Source of the DNA: Kiritimatiellales bacterium
GTDB lineage: Bacteria > Verrucomicrobiota > Kiritimatiellia > Kiritimatiellales > Pontiellaceae
Assembly (NCBI GenBank): GCA_015486775.1
Contig: WFRA01000357.1
Coordinates: forward strand, 1-14,306
Direction of reading: 5' to 3'
Length of the DNA stretch: 14,306 nucleotides
The translations under genes were made by a program, and so were the position numbers. Below the pieces are notes generated by a model that was not told where the DNA came from, made no database searches, and was given only the letters and a program-made list of their open reading frames with translations. This document shows, piece by piece, positions 7,220 to 14,306 of the stretch (its first letter is position 1; every line of letters begins with the position of its first letter).

Positions 7220-8737
7220 ATGAGAATAAGGGAAAAGATACGGCTACTGGCAGGAGCAATCTTGTTGATGGGAGTCGGCGCAGTTCACGCGATAGATTAT
7301 GACTGGACGACCGGAACTGGCGACTGGCTGGATACGGGATGGACAACGAACGGCGTGGCCGTGACACCCGTCTGGGACAGTAGCGCCGACGGAAACATTA
7401 TCGACGGCACCATGAACCTGACGCCGAGTTCCCGTCCCACCAGCACCATCCGTGATGTGTACGTGAATCCCACCTCGGGGGGATCGCCTGTCCTGAATAT
7501 CAGCGGTGACCTTTCTGGCCGCACCATTTTGCTGGGACACAGCGGGAGCTCCGGCTCGGCCACGATCAACCAGACCGCCGGAACAATCGACACAACCGGA
7601 TACGGCTACATCGGCTACAAGGGAACGGCGGCGAACACCTACAACCTCCACGGCGGTACCTGGAACTCCTCCGGCGCAAACTTCTATGTTGGAGACAACG
7701 CGGGACCAACCGGAACGCTTGATATCAACGGTGGAACGCTCAATGCTTCGGGTAATTATTTTGGCGTAGCCCACAATGCAAACAGCGCCGGAACCCTCAA
7801 TATTGCCAACGGTACGCTTGCGCACACCGGAAGCGACTACTTCACCATTGGTCGTTCCGGTGTGGGCACTTCCACCATCGGTGCGGGCGGGACGCTCTCT
7901 TCCACGGCAAAGTTGCTCACGTTGGGATACTACAGCGACGGCTCGGCCACCCTCCACCTCAACGGCGGAGCGATCCAGCATACGGCATCGGGTTCGGGAA
8001 CTTATTTCCTGATAGGACGCTCCGGCAACGCCACCCTCAATATGAACGGGGGAACGCTGGAATCTTCTGCCCAGAGATTTGCGGTGGGATACTACAGCAG
8101 TAGCACCTCGGCCATGAACCTAAACAGCGGACTGCTCAAGTTCACGGGCGACTACTTCTATGTTGGAAATGCCGGAAGCGGTACCCTGTACCAGTCGGGC
8201 GGGACGAACGAAACCACCGGGCTGATCATTGCGGACGATGCCGGATCGGACGGCCTCTATTCTATCTCGGGCGGGACACTGACCGCCAGCAAATATTTCG
8301 ACCTCCACACGGCCGGTTCAGTATTCGAGGTCGACGGCTCTGGCGCGGACACCATCGAAGCGGGAGCCATTCTGGTGAGAGCCGATGGCACGCTTCGCTT
8401 CAAGCTGGACGGAAATGGCACCACGCTGATGAAAGCCGTGGGCGGATACCACGACCGCGGCATTGAGCTGACCAACGCCACCGTCGAGGTGGAGACCTTG
8501 GCTGGTTTCAACGGTACGGTTGGCGATACCTACGACCTGATGTGGACTGACATCGGCTTCATGACCAACGACATGACCTTCGTGAACAACAGCGGGACTG
8601 ACTTCGATTGGGACATTGTTTCCAAAGACGGAGGAGAGGCCTTTCAGTTGACGGTCATCCCCGAACCGGCCACGCTAGGCATGTTTGCCCTCATGGGCGG
8701 CAGCATCGTGTTTATCCGCCGCAAGTTTATGATCTAG
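7220..8737 (+). CDS. secreted beta-solenoid repeat protein with PEP-CTERM sorting tail
   Basis: A 505-residue exported protein of unknown specific function. The signal peptide ends near residue 24 (AVHA). A conserved head with GDWLDTGW and the segment ISGDLSGRTILLG is followed by about ten degenerate repeats of 22-28 residues. Each repeat has a core like A-T-L-N-x-x-G-G-T-L and a YFxIGRSG-type strand, which fits a right-handed beta-solenoid of the autotransporter-passenger kind. No outer-membrane barrel is present. A conserved cap (GGYHDRGIEL to WDIVSKDGGE) follows. The end is a PEP-CTERM signal: PEP at residues 481-483, a hydrophobic stretch, then the basic RRKF. Such tails are processed by exosortase, so the protein is probably delivered to the surface or matrix. 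The same solenoid family occurs in the next two genes with different C-termini. Function could be adhesion, matrix or glycan contact; none is proven. Confidence 0.88.
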   Translation: MRIREKIRLLAGAILLMGVGAVHAIDYDWTTGTGDWLDTGWTTNGVAVTPVWDSSADGNIIDGTMNLTPSSRPTSTIRDVYVNPTSGGSPVLNISGDLSGRTILLGHSGSSGSATINQTAGTIDTTGYGYIGYKGTAANTYNLHGGTWNSSGANFYVGDNAGPTGTLDINGGTLNASGNYFGVAHNANSAGTLNIANGTLAHTGSDYFTIGRSGVGTSTIGAGGTLSSTAKLLTLGYYSDGSATLHLNGGAIQHTASGSGTYFLIGRSGNATLNMNGGTLESSAQRFAVGYYSSSTSAMNLNSGLLKFTGDYFYVGNAGSGTLYQSGGTNETTGLIIADDAGSDGLYSISGGTLTASKYFDLHTAGSVFEVDGSGADTIEAGAILVRADGTLRFKLDGNGTTLMKAVGGYHDRGIELTNATVEVETLAGFNGTVGDTYDLMWTDIGFMTNDMTFVNNSGTDFDWDIVSKDGGEAFQLTVIPEPATLGMFALMGGSIVFIRRKFMI

Positions 8738-8761
8738 CAAAAGGGAATTGTTTCCCTGAGG

Positions 8762-8795
8762 AAGTCCGGCTTGCACCATGCGGGCTGGACTTTCT
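8762..8795 (+). terminator. probable hairpin terminator after the PEP-CTERM gene
   Basis: AAGTCCGGC (8762-8770) pairs with GCTGGACTT (8784-8792), nine pairs including one G-U. A small inner GCA/TGC stem is possible, and the T-rich TTTCTATT tract begins in the stem's 3' side. It lies 24 nt after the stop. The T tract is imperfect, so some readthrough into the next gene is possible. Confidence 0.6.
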
Positions 8796-8838
8796 ATTGG
8801 GACGGGAGGAATGAACAGGAAACCACAAGGAGGATCCA

Positions 8839-11769
8839 ATGAAAAAACAGATCGTATTGTTAACGGCGACCCTGACAGTTATCGCGGGCGTTGCGAACGC
8901 GGATGACTACTACTGGGGCGGAGGAACGGGAAATTGGACCGATGCAAACTGGAGCGGCAGTGCTGTTTCGGATTGGTCGGGGCATAAGGCGCATATCGAC
9001 AGTGCAGGTTCGGTGAGCATCACCTCTGCGGTAAGCGGAACCCCTTCCCAAATTCGCATGGGCGCGGGGGGCGGCGATGTTTCGCTGATGGTCGGCGCGG
9101 ATATTACCGGGGGATCCTTTGTTATTGGGGACAACGGTAGCGGCGATGCGACAGTCACCATGACCAACGGGACGGTCAATATGAGCGGCTACAACTATGT
9201 GGGCTATAAAGGCACCGGCACATATTCCCTGAACCTGTCGAACGGCACCCTAACGATTACGGGAGCCAAGGACTACATTGGCTGCCATACCGACGGAACG
9301 CTCAACATAATGGGCGGCACCTATGACACAAGAGCCACTAGCTACTGTGCCGCCGGGTACGACAGCAGTTCTGTTGGAACCATCAATGTCGATGGCGGAA
9401 CTTTGCGGGCTGAAACCCCCAACTTTTCACTGGCCTGGACCCTTGGAAACACGGCCTGTTTGAATTTGAACGGCGGAGCACTCAATTCGGTAAGATCGGG
9501 CCCGGGAACTTATTTCCTGGTGGGTCGCAGAGGGCTTGGAATTGCTACCATGAATGCCGGGAGCCTAGATGTGGGAGCCAGTCAGTTTACCCTTTCATAC
9601 GATCCCAATAGCGAGGGGCAGTTTGTGATGAACGACGGAACCATCACACACACGGCAAGCGGTTCCAGCACCTTTTTCATCATTGGCCGCAAAGGAAGCG
9701 GTAACTTTACAATGAATGGCGGACAGGTCGAAACCTCCGCAGACAACTTTTCCCTGTGCTACTACGATACCGCTTCCGGTTCGTTGGAGTTGAATGGTGG
9801 AACCATTTCGCAGACCGCTTCGAACACGAATTCTGTCTTTTGCGGCGGACGTGATGCAGATGCAACGATTTCCATTTATGGTGGAACGCTGGAGACGGCC
9901 GCCCAGAAGGTAGGAATCGGCTATTACACGGGGACAACCGTTGATTTAACGATTACGAACGGGCTCTTTTCGGGAACTTCTACGAATGAAGGCTCCTACT
10001 TTGCGATCGGTCGAACAGGAAACGCCACACTGAATATGACAGGGGGAACGATTCGCTCCAGTGCGGAAAAGTTTGCGGTATCGTATTATGCCAGCACGTC
10101 CACCGTCAACTTTGTGGAGGGCCTGATGCAGTTTACCGGGAAGTACATGTATGTTGGCCGCGAAGGTGTCGCAACCTTCAACCAGTCGGGCGGAATATTG
10201 GATACAACCGGGTTCATCCTGGCCGATCTGGAGAATTCCTCCGGGAAATACTCCATTTCGGGCGGCTCTTTCTCGGCCAGCAAATATATTTTTGGCCACA
10301 CCGCCGGTGCGGAATTTGTAGTGGCCGGTTCGGGGGCGACAAACATAGAAGCGGGTGCGGTTCTATTTCCCGCCGGAACGCTTACCTTCCAAGTGGACAG
10401 CAATGGTTGTTCCCGGCTTGATGCGGTTGGCGGATATCATGACCGGGGCATTGAGTTGGATGGTGCGACGGTTAGGATTGAGCCCCTGCCCAGCTTTGAT
10501 CCGAACGACGTAGACCCCGGGGGGACGCTGGATTTGATGTGGAGCGCCAATGGATTCATTACAGAAGGAATGACCTTTGTGAACGAGACCGGATTGAATC
10601 TTACTTGGGATATTGTTCCCAAGGATGGAGGCGAGGTGTTCCGCCTGATTGTTTTGAAAGACACCGAGGCTGTTTCGCCCCCCGTGCGCGTGATGAGCTA
10701 CAACATCTACCACGGCGAAACCACAAACGGGGTGATTGATCTGGATTTGACGGCATCCGTGATCGGGAGCGCAAACCCCGATCTGGTGGCGCTGCAGGAA
10801 GTCGACAAAGAGACGACCCGTTCCGGAGGAATAAATCAGGCGGCCTATATCGCAGGCCAGTTGGGAATGAACTACCGGTTCGGAAAGGCGAAGGATTTCC
10901 AAAACGGGGAGTTCGGCGTTGCGATTCTTTCCCGGTTCCCGATTGTTTCCGATACCCTGTACGATCTGCCGGATGGTTCGGCCTCAAATTCGGAACATCG
11001 CGTTGCTTTGGAGGTGCAGGTCGATGCGCCCGATATCTACGGGAATACAACAACCGTTTCGTTCGTCTCGACGCATCTCGACCAGCTGTCGGATGACGCG
11101 CGGACAGGGCAGGTGAACGCAATTGTGAACGACTTGTCCGGACGGACTCATCCCGTCATTCTGTGCGGAGACCTGAATGCGACAGCCGAGAGCAATTCGG
11201 TTCAGACCCTGGTCGCTTCGGGCTACCTGTATCAGGATCGGCAACTGAAAAACACATTCCCGGCAACGAACGCGTACAAGAAGATCGACTTCATCACGGT
11301 TCGAACAAACGATGCTTCGATGGCCTCGGTTCCCGTCTTTGTCGGCGACAATGCGGCGGCTTCCGACCATTTGTTTATCTGCACCGATATTCATCTGGGT
11401 GCTCCGGCGGCATGGCTGGCTTCGTACGGGCTCGCGTGGGACGGATTGCAAGGTTTCGTGGATTCGGACGAGGATGGCATCGATGACTATCGCGAGTGGT
11501 GGTACGGAACGAATCCAACCGATGCCGACGAAACGTTCGCGATCACGGGCGGAGGCCGGGTTGATGCCACCTCAAAGGTTAAATTGGTCTGGATGAGCGC
11601 ACCGCAAGATACCTTCCGGATCGAGCGGAGTACGGATTTGATCTACAAATCCTTCGAGGCGATTACCAACGGACTCCCTGCAAGTGCCGTTTCGAACAGA
11701 ACAGAGTTTATTGACAATGATTCTGTGACGAACCAAGAGGCATTCTATCGCGTCATCCTGGAAGATTGA
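8839..11769 (+). CDS. secreted beta-solenoid protein fused to an EEP-family phosphoesterase
   Basis: A 976-residue exported protein. The start at 8839 follows a strong AAGGAGG (8827-8833) by 5 nt. The signal peptide ends near residue 21 (ANA). About fifteen solenoid repeats, the same family as the preceding gene, run to about residue 480, then the shared cap. From residue 616 (VRVMSYNIYHG) an endonuclease/exonuclease/phosphatase domain reaches about 853, with all hallmark residues: E654 in LQEVD, H746 in STHLD, D778 and N780 in GDLNA, D843-H844 in SDH. It should be an active divalent-metal phosphodiesterase or phosphatase; DNA, phospholipid or sugar-phosphate substrates are all possible. A TSP3-like calcium-binding segment (from D875, DSDEDGIDDYREW, then GTNPTDAD) and a roughly 80-residue module ending FYRVILED close the protein. 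No PEP-CTERM tail or barrel is present; the last module may serve in secretion or attachment. Confidence 0.88.
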   Translation: MKKQIVLLTATLTVIAGVANADDYYWGGGTGNWTDANWSGSAVSDWSGHKAHIDSAGSVSITSAVSGTPSQIRMGAGGGDVSLMVGADITGGSFVIGDNGSGDATVTMTNGTVNMSGYNYVGYKGTGTYSLNLSNGTLTITGAKDYIGCHTDGTLNIMGGTYDTRATSYCAAGYDSSSVGTINVDGGTLRAETPNFSLAWTLGNTACLNLNGGALNSVRSGPGTYFLVGRRGLGIATMNAGSLDVGASQFTLSYDPNSEGQFVMNDGTITHTASGSSTFFIIGRKGSGNFTMNGGQVETSADNFSLCYYDTASGSLELNGGTISQTASNTNSVFCGGRDADATISIYGGTLETAAQKVGIGYYTGTTVDLTITNGLFSGTSTNEGSYFAIGRTGNATLNMTGGTIRSSAEKFAVSYYASTSTVNFVEGLMQFTGKYMYVGREGVATFNQSGGILDTTGFILADLENSSGKYSISGGSFSASKYIFGHTAGAEFVVAGSGATNIEAGAVLFPAGTLTFQVDSNGCSRLDAVGGYHDRGIELDGATVRIEPLPSFDPNDVDPGGTLDLMWSANGFITEGMTFVNETGLNLTWDIVPKDGGEVFRLIVLKDTEAVSPPVRVMSYNIYHGETTNGVIDLDLTASVIGSANPDLVALQEVDKETTRSGGINQAAYIAGQLGMNYRFGKAKDFQNGEFGVAILSRFPIVSDTLYDLPDGSASNSEHRVALEVQVDAPDIYGNTTTVSFVSTHLDQLSDDARTGQVNAIVNDLSGRTHPVILCGDLNATAESNSVQTLVASGYLYQDRQLKNTFPATNAYKKIDFITVRTNDASMASVPVFVGDNAAASDHLFICTDIHLGAPAAWLASYGLAWDGLQGFVDSDEDGIDDYREWWYGTNPTDADETFAITGGGRVDATSKVKLVWMSAPQDTFRIERSTDLIYKSFEAITNGLPASAVSNRTEFIDNDSVTNQEAFYRVILED

Positions 11770-11798
11770 TTCCCTCCGGCACTAGTAGGGAATAGGAC

Positions 11799-11843
11799 GG
11801 GGCGGCATATCATGCGCACAGGCATGGTGCCGCCCCTTTTCTC
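11799..11843 (+). terminator. hairpin terminator after the first solenoid-EEP gene
   Basis: GGGGCGGCA (11799-11807) pairs perfectly with TGCCGCCCC (11828-11836). Inside it CATGC (11811-11815) pairs with GCATG (11822-11826). TTTTCTCCT follows directly. A smaller stem, TTCCCT (11770-11775) with AGGGAA (11787-11792), precedes it right after the stop. The strength of this stem suggests the last gene needs its own promoter. Confidence 0.8.
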
Positions 11844-11888
11844 CTGTGTCGCTCGATGCTGCATGGCTCATTGAAACAGAGGAAGAAA

Positions 11889-14165
11889 ATGAGAAGAACA
11901 TATCTGGGGGTGCTTGCCGCATCGCTGGCTGCGGTGTTGGCAGGAACGGTCGATGCGGTGGATTACGAGTGGACGGGGGGAATCGGCGACTGGCTGGATA
12001 CGGGATGGTCTCCTGCGAATCCCGTTTGGGATGGCAATGCGGACGGGAACATTGTCGATGGAACCATGAACCTGACGCCAGCCTCCAGGCCATCCAATCC
12101 GATTCGCGATGTGTATTTGATACCCGCCGGCGGATCGCCGGTGCTGAACATCAGCGGCGACCTTTCCGGGCGCACCATCCTGCTGGGGAACAGCGGGAGT
12201 TCCGGCTCGGCCACGGTCAACCAGACCGCCGGGACGGTTTCCACAACCGGCACCGGCTATATCGGCTACAAGGGAACGAGTACGAACACCTACAACCTCT
12301 CCGGGGGAACATGGAATGCAGCGGGCAATATTTTCTCCATCGCCCACACGGCCGGAAGTTCGGGAACCGTCAACCTCTCTGGCGGAACAATCCACCACAC
12401 GGCATCGGGATCAGGCACCTATTTCCTGGTGGGCCGCTATGGCAATGCCACCCTCGACATGTCCGGGGGAATGCTGGAATCCTCCGCCTATAAATTTGCA
12501 TTGGGATACTACGCCGCCAGTACTGCGACGATGAACCTGCGCGGCGGACTGCTCCGCTTCACGGGGGGCTTGTTCTACGTGGGGATGGCGGGGCATGGCT
12601 CCCTGTACCAGTCGGGCGGGACGAATGAGAATACGGAGTTGATCATCGCGAACCAAGCCGGTTTGGGCGGCCTCTACTCCATCTCGGGTGGAACGCTGAC
12701 CGCCTCAAAATATATCTCGCTCCATTCGGCGGATGCCGTGTTCGAGGTGGACGGCTCCGGCGCGGATTCCATCGAGGCCGGTGCGATCCTCGCACCGGCG
12801 GGAACGCTGCGCTTTAAACTGGATGAAGACGGCTCCACGCTGGTGCGGGCAGTGGGCGGATACGACGACCGGGGAATCGAACTTTCCGGCGCCACGGTTG
12901 AGGTCGAAACCCTTGCCGGTTTTTCTGGAGAGATTGGCGATACCTATGACCTGATGTGGTCGGCCAACGGCTTCACTGCCGACGGGATGGTTTTCACCAA
13001 TCTCGGCAGTGTGAATTTTGGCTGGGACATCGTCCCCGAAAACGGCGGCGAGACCATGCGGCTGGTGGTGCTTCCCGATCCGGCTCCGCAGCCGCTTCGC
13101 CTCATGTCCTATAACATCCACCACTGCGAAAACTCGAACGGGGTCATCAACCTTTCCGCCACGGCGGATGTCATCGGGGCATCCGATCCGGATCTGGTGG
13201 CCTTGCAGGAAGTGGACAAAAACACCACCCGCAGCGGAAACGTCGACCAAGCCGGGGAACTGGCCAACACCCTGGGCATGGAGTATCGCTTCGGCAAGGC
13301 GATCGACTACCAGGGCGGGGAGTACGGCGTGGCGATCCTCTCCCGCTTCCCGATCCTTTCCGACACCCTCTACATCCTGCCGAACCCCTCCAATGCGGAG
13401 CCGCGCGTGGCCCTGGAGATCCAGGTGGCGGTGCCGGATGTCCGGGGAAGAACCAACATCCTCTCTTTCGTCTGCACGCACCTCGACAGCACCTCCGACG
13501 CAACGCGGCAGGATCAGGCAGAGGCAATCGTGGACGCGCTCGCCCTCCTGAAACACCCGGTGGCCCTTGCCGGCGACCTCAACGCGGAGCCCGACGAGGC
13601 GCCGATCGACCTGCTGCGTTCCGCGGGGTACGCCTATCTCGACCGGGAAGAGAAGCCCACCTTCCACGCCGACAACCCCACGAAAAAGATCGACTATATC
13701 CTGGTTCGCACCTCGGGACTCCCGCTGGCGTCGGTGCCCGTGACCGTCGTCGACGAACAGGCCGCGTCGGACCACCGCCCGGTGGTGGCCGACCTTTTCC
13801 TCGACGCCCCGGCGGGGTGGCTTGCCGGATACGGGCTTCCACAGAGCGACCTGCAGGGGTTCGTCGACTCCGACGGCGACGGCATGGACGACTATTCCGA
13901 GTGGTTGACCGGAACCGACCCCACCAACGCGCTCTCCTTCTTTGGGATCCAGCCATCGGGGAGCGGGGACGTTCCGACGGGCTTCCAGCTCCAGTGGAAC
14001 AGCGTCACCCAGCGCACCTACCGGGTCGAAGCCAGCACCAACCTGGTGGACGGCGTTTTCCAGACCATGGAAAGCGGCATCCAGGGATTGGAAGGCACCA
14101 CGGAATACATCGACACCAGCGCCGCCGGCAAGGCGCAGGCCTTCTACCGGGTTTCTGTGGAGTAG
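11889..14165 (+). CDS. secreted beta-solenoid protein fused to an EEP-family phosphoesterase, shorter paralogue
   Basis: A 758-residue paralogue of both preceding genes. The start at 11889 follows GAGG at 11879-11882; the frame is open to an ATG at 11856, but only 11889 gives a clean signal peptide (to about residue 23, VDA). The N-terminal part is closest to the PEP-CTERM gene (about 85 percent DNA identity over 127 nt, 7501-7627 against 12152-12278), but has about seven solenoid repeats instead of ten. At residues 395-399 the sequence LPDPA stands where the PEP-CTERM gene has IPEPA; the EEP domain starts eight residues after the start of LPDPA. Catalytic residues are E441 (LQEVD), H531 (THLD), D563 and N565 (GDLNA), D628-H629 (SDH). 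A TSP3-like segment (DSDGDGMDD, 660-668) and a module ending FYRVSVE follow. The protein is expected to be exported and metal-dependent; its substrate is unknown. Confidence 0.88.
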   Translation: MRRTYLGVLAASLAAVLAGTVDAVDYEWTGGIGDWLDTGWSPANPVWDGNADGNIVDGTMNLTPASRPSNPIRDVYLIPAGGSPVLNISGDLSGRTILLGNSGSSGSATVNQTAGTVSTTGTGYIGYKGTSTNTYNLSGGTWNAAGNIFSIAHTAGSSGTVNLSGGTIHHTASGSGTYFLVGRYGNATLDMSGGMLESSAYKFALGYYAASTATMNLRGGLLRFTGGLFYVGMAGHGSLYQSGGTNENTELIIANQAGLGGLYSISGGTLTASKYISLHSADAVFEVDGSGADSIEAGAILAPAGTLRFKLDEDGSTLVRAVGGYDDRGIELSGATVEVETLAGFSGEIGDTYDLMWSANGFTADGMVFTNLGSVNFGWDIVPENGGETMRLVVLPDPAPQPLRLMSYNIHHCENSNGVINLSATADVIGASDPDLVALQEVDKNTTRSGNVDQAGELANTLGMEYRFGKAIDYQGGEYGVAILSRFPILSDTLYILPNPSNAEPRVALEIQVAVPDVRGRTNILSFVCTHLDSTSDATRQDQAEAIVDALALLKHPVALAGDLNAEPDEAPIDLLRSAGYAYLDREEKPTFHADNPTKKIDYILVRTSGLPLASVPVTVVDEQAASDHRPVVADLFLDAPAGWLAGYGLPQSDLQGFVDSDGDGMDDYSEWLTGTDPTNALSFFGIQPSGSGDVPTGFQLQWNSVTQRTYRVEASTNLVDGVFQTMESGIQGLEGTTEYIDTSAAGKAQAFYRVSVE
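14058..14072. repeat. TTCCA-N5-TGGAA site, perfect
   Basis: Spacer GACCA. Lies in the last gene, codon phase 0, encoding FQTME in the FYRV module. Confidence 0.7.
14079..14093. repeat. ATCCA-N5-TGGAA site, one mismatch
   Basis: Spacer GGGAT, encoding IQGLE. It begins exactly 21 bp after the start of the preceding site, about two helical turns, in the same codon phase. Confidence 0.55.
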
Positions 14166-14218
14166 AGGGACAGCCCTGAATGGCACTAACTTAAGCATAA
14201 ACACCGCATTCCCAACGG

Positions 14219-14298
14219 GCAGGCCAGCGGCCTGCGACACGCTTGTATCGCCGCCACCTTGGCGGCTCCGGCACCCGCCAGACGCGAAGCGAGGCTGG
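14219..14298. repeat. GC-rich cluster of three small palindromes
   Basis: Three hairpins follow one another: GCAGGCC (14219-14225) with GGCCTGC (14229-14235), loop AGC; GCCGCCA (14250-14256) with TGGCGGC (14260-14266), loop CCT; and CCAG (14278-14281) with CTGG (14295-14298), enclosing CGC-GAA-GCG (14283-14291). No T tract follows, so a simple terminator is unlikely. It may be a dispersed intergenic repeat or the start of a larger element cut by the window edge. The first 50 nt after the last stop hold only a weak AGGG/CCCT stem. Confidence 0.6.
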
Positions 14299-14306
14299 AG
14301 GTACGA

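Noticed and set aside
7560..12720. Repeated GGCGGAAC/GGGGGAAC words resembling an array
   Set aside because: They encode the GGT core of the solenoid repeats, are in frame and diverged, with no constant spacer. Not a CRISPR array.
13983..13999. TTCCA and TGGAA pair with 7-nt spacing
   Set aside because: The spacer is 7 rather than the invariant 5, and it encodes the conserved LQW strand of the FYRV module; likely coincidence.
7220..14165. Type V autotransporters
   Set aside because: The passenger-like repeats fit, but none of the three proteins has a C-terminal beta-barrel; they end in PEP-CTERM or FYRV modules.
14181..14200. Possible IS terminal sequence (TGGCACTAACTTAAG)
   Set aside because: Resembles some transposon ends, but no partner repeat or transposase is within the window.
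12705..14240. 511-residue open frame on the minus strand
   Set aside because: It lies antisense to the last solenoid-EEP gene, whose signal peptide, EEP motifs and FYRV end are unmistakable. It has no recognisable domain and is a by-product of GC-rich codon use.

Overview
This is a GC-rich bacterial window. It looks like a marine polysaccharide degrader of the PVC superphylum, most likely Kiritimatiellota (Pontiella-like) or a close Verrucomicrobiota relative. That placement is inferred from protein style: secreted GH3 enzymes, PEP-CTERM sorting, GGT-rich beta-solenoid repeats, and an aspartate-rich segment followed by a C-terminal module ending in FYRV. No rRNA or other marker gene is present, so it is not proven.

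Layout. Positions 7-101 are a nested palindromic repeat. It is abutted by a complete 1.8 kb insertion sequence (101-1906) with matching terminal inverted repeats, a strong hairpin ahead of its gene and one DDE transposase. An intergenic leader (1907-2190) holds an 11-bp inverted repeat. Next come two co-directional, translationally coupled GH3 glycosidase genes (2191-4803, with a PA14 domain inserted; 4810-6966, without it), 6 nt apart. A promoter-like sequence then precedes three tandem genes for secreted beta-solenoid proteins. The first (7220-8737) ends in a PEP-CTERM anchor. The second (8839-11769) and third (11889-14165) carry related solenoids but end in an endonuclease/exonuclease/phosphatase (EEP) domain, a TSP3-like acidic segment and a FYRV module. 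Hairpin terminators follow the first and second of these genes. The window closes in a GC-rich cluster of small palindromes. All genes lie on the + strand; no tRNA, rRNA or CRISPR array was seen.

How the genes may work together. The GH3 pair probably finishes oligosaccharide breakdown outside the cytoplasm. The solenoid proteins look like surface or matrix proteins, with one family scaffold attached either to a membrane-sorting tail or to a catalytic phosphoesterase. Their adjacency to the GH3 genes is suggestive of a shared role but does not prove one.

Most unusual signals: (1) an interrupted palindrome, TTCCA-N5-TGGAA, found seven times perfectly and three times with one mismatch, always inside genes, always with a 5-nt spacer and in all three codon phases; (2) swapping of C-terminal modules on a common solenoid, with a PEP-like LPDPA remnant at the junction of the third gene; (3) solenoid repeat counts of about 10, 15 and 7, with an apparent clean loss of three units between the first and third genes.
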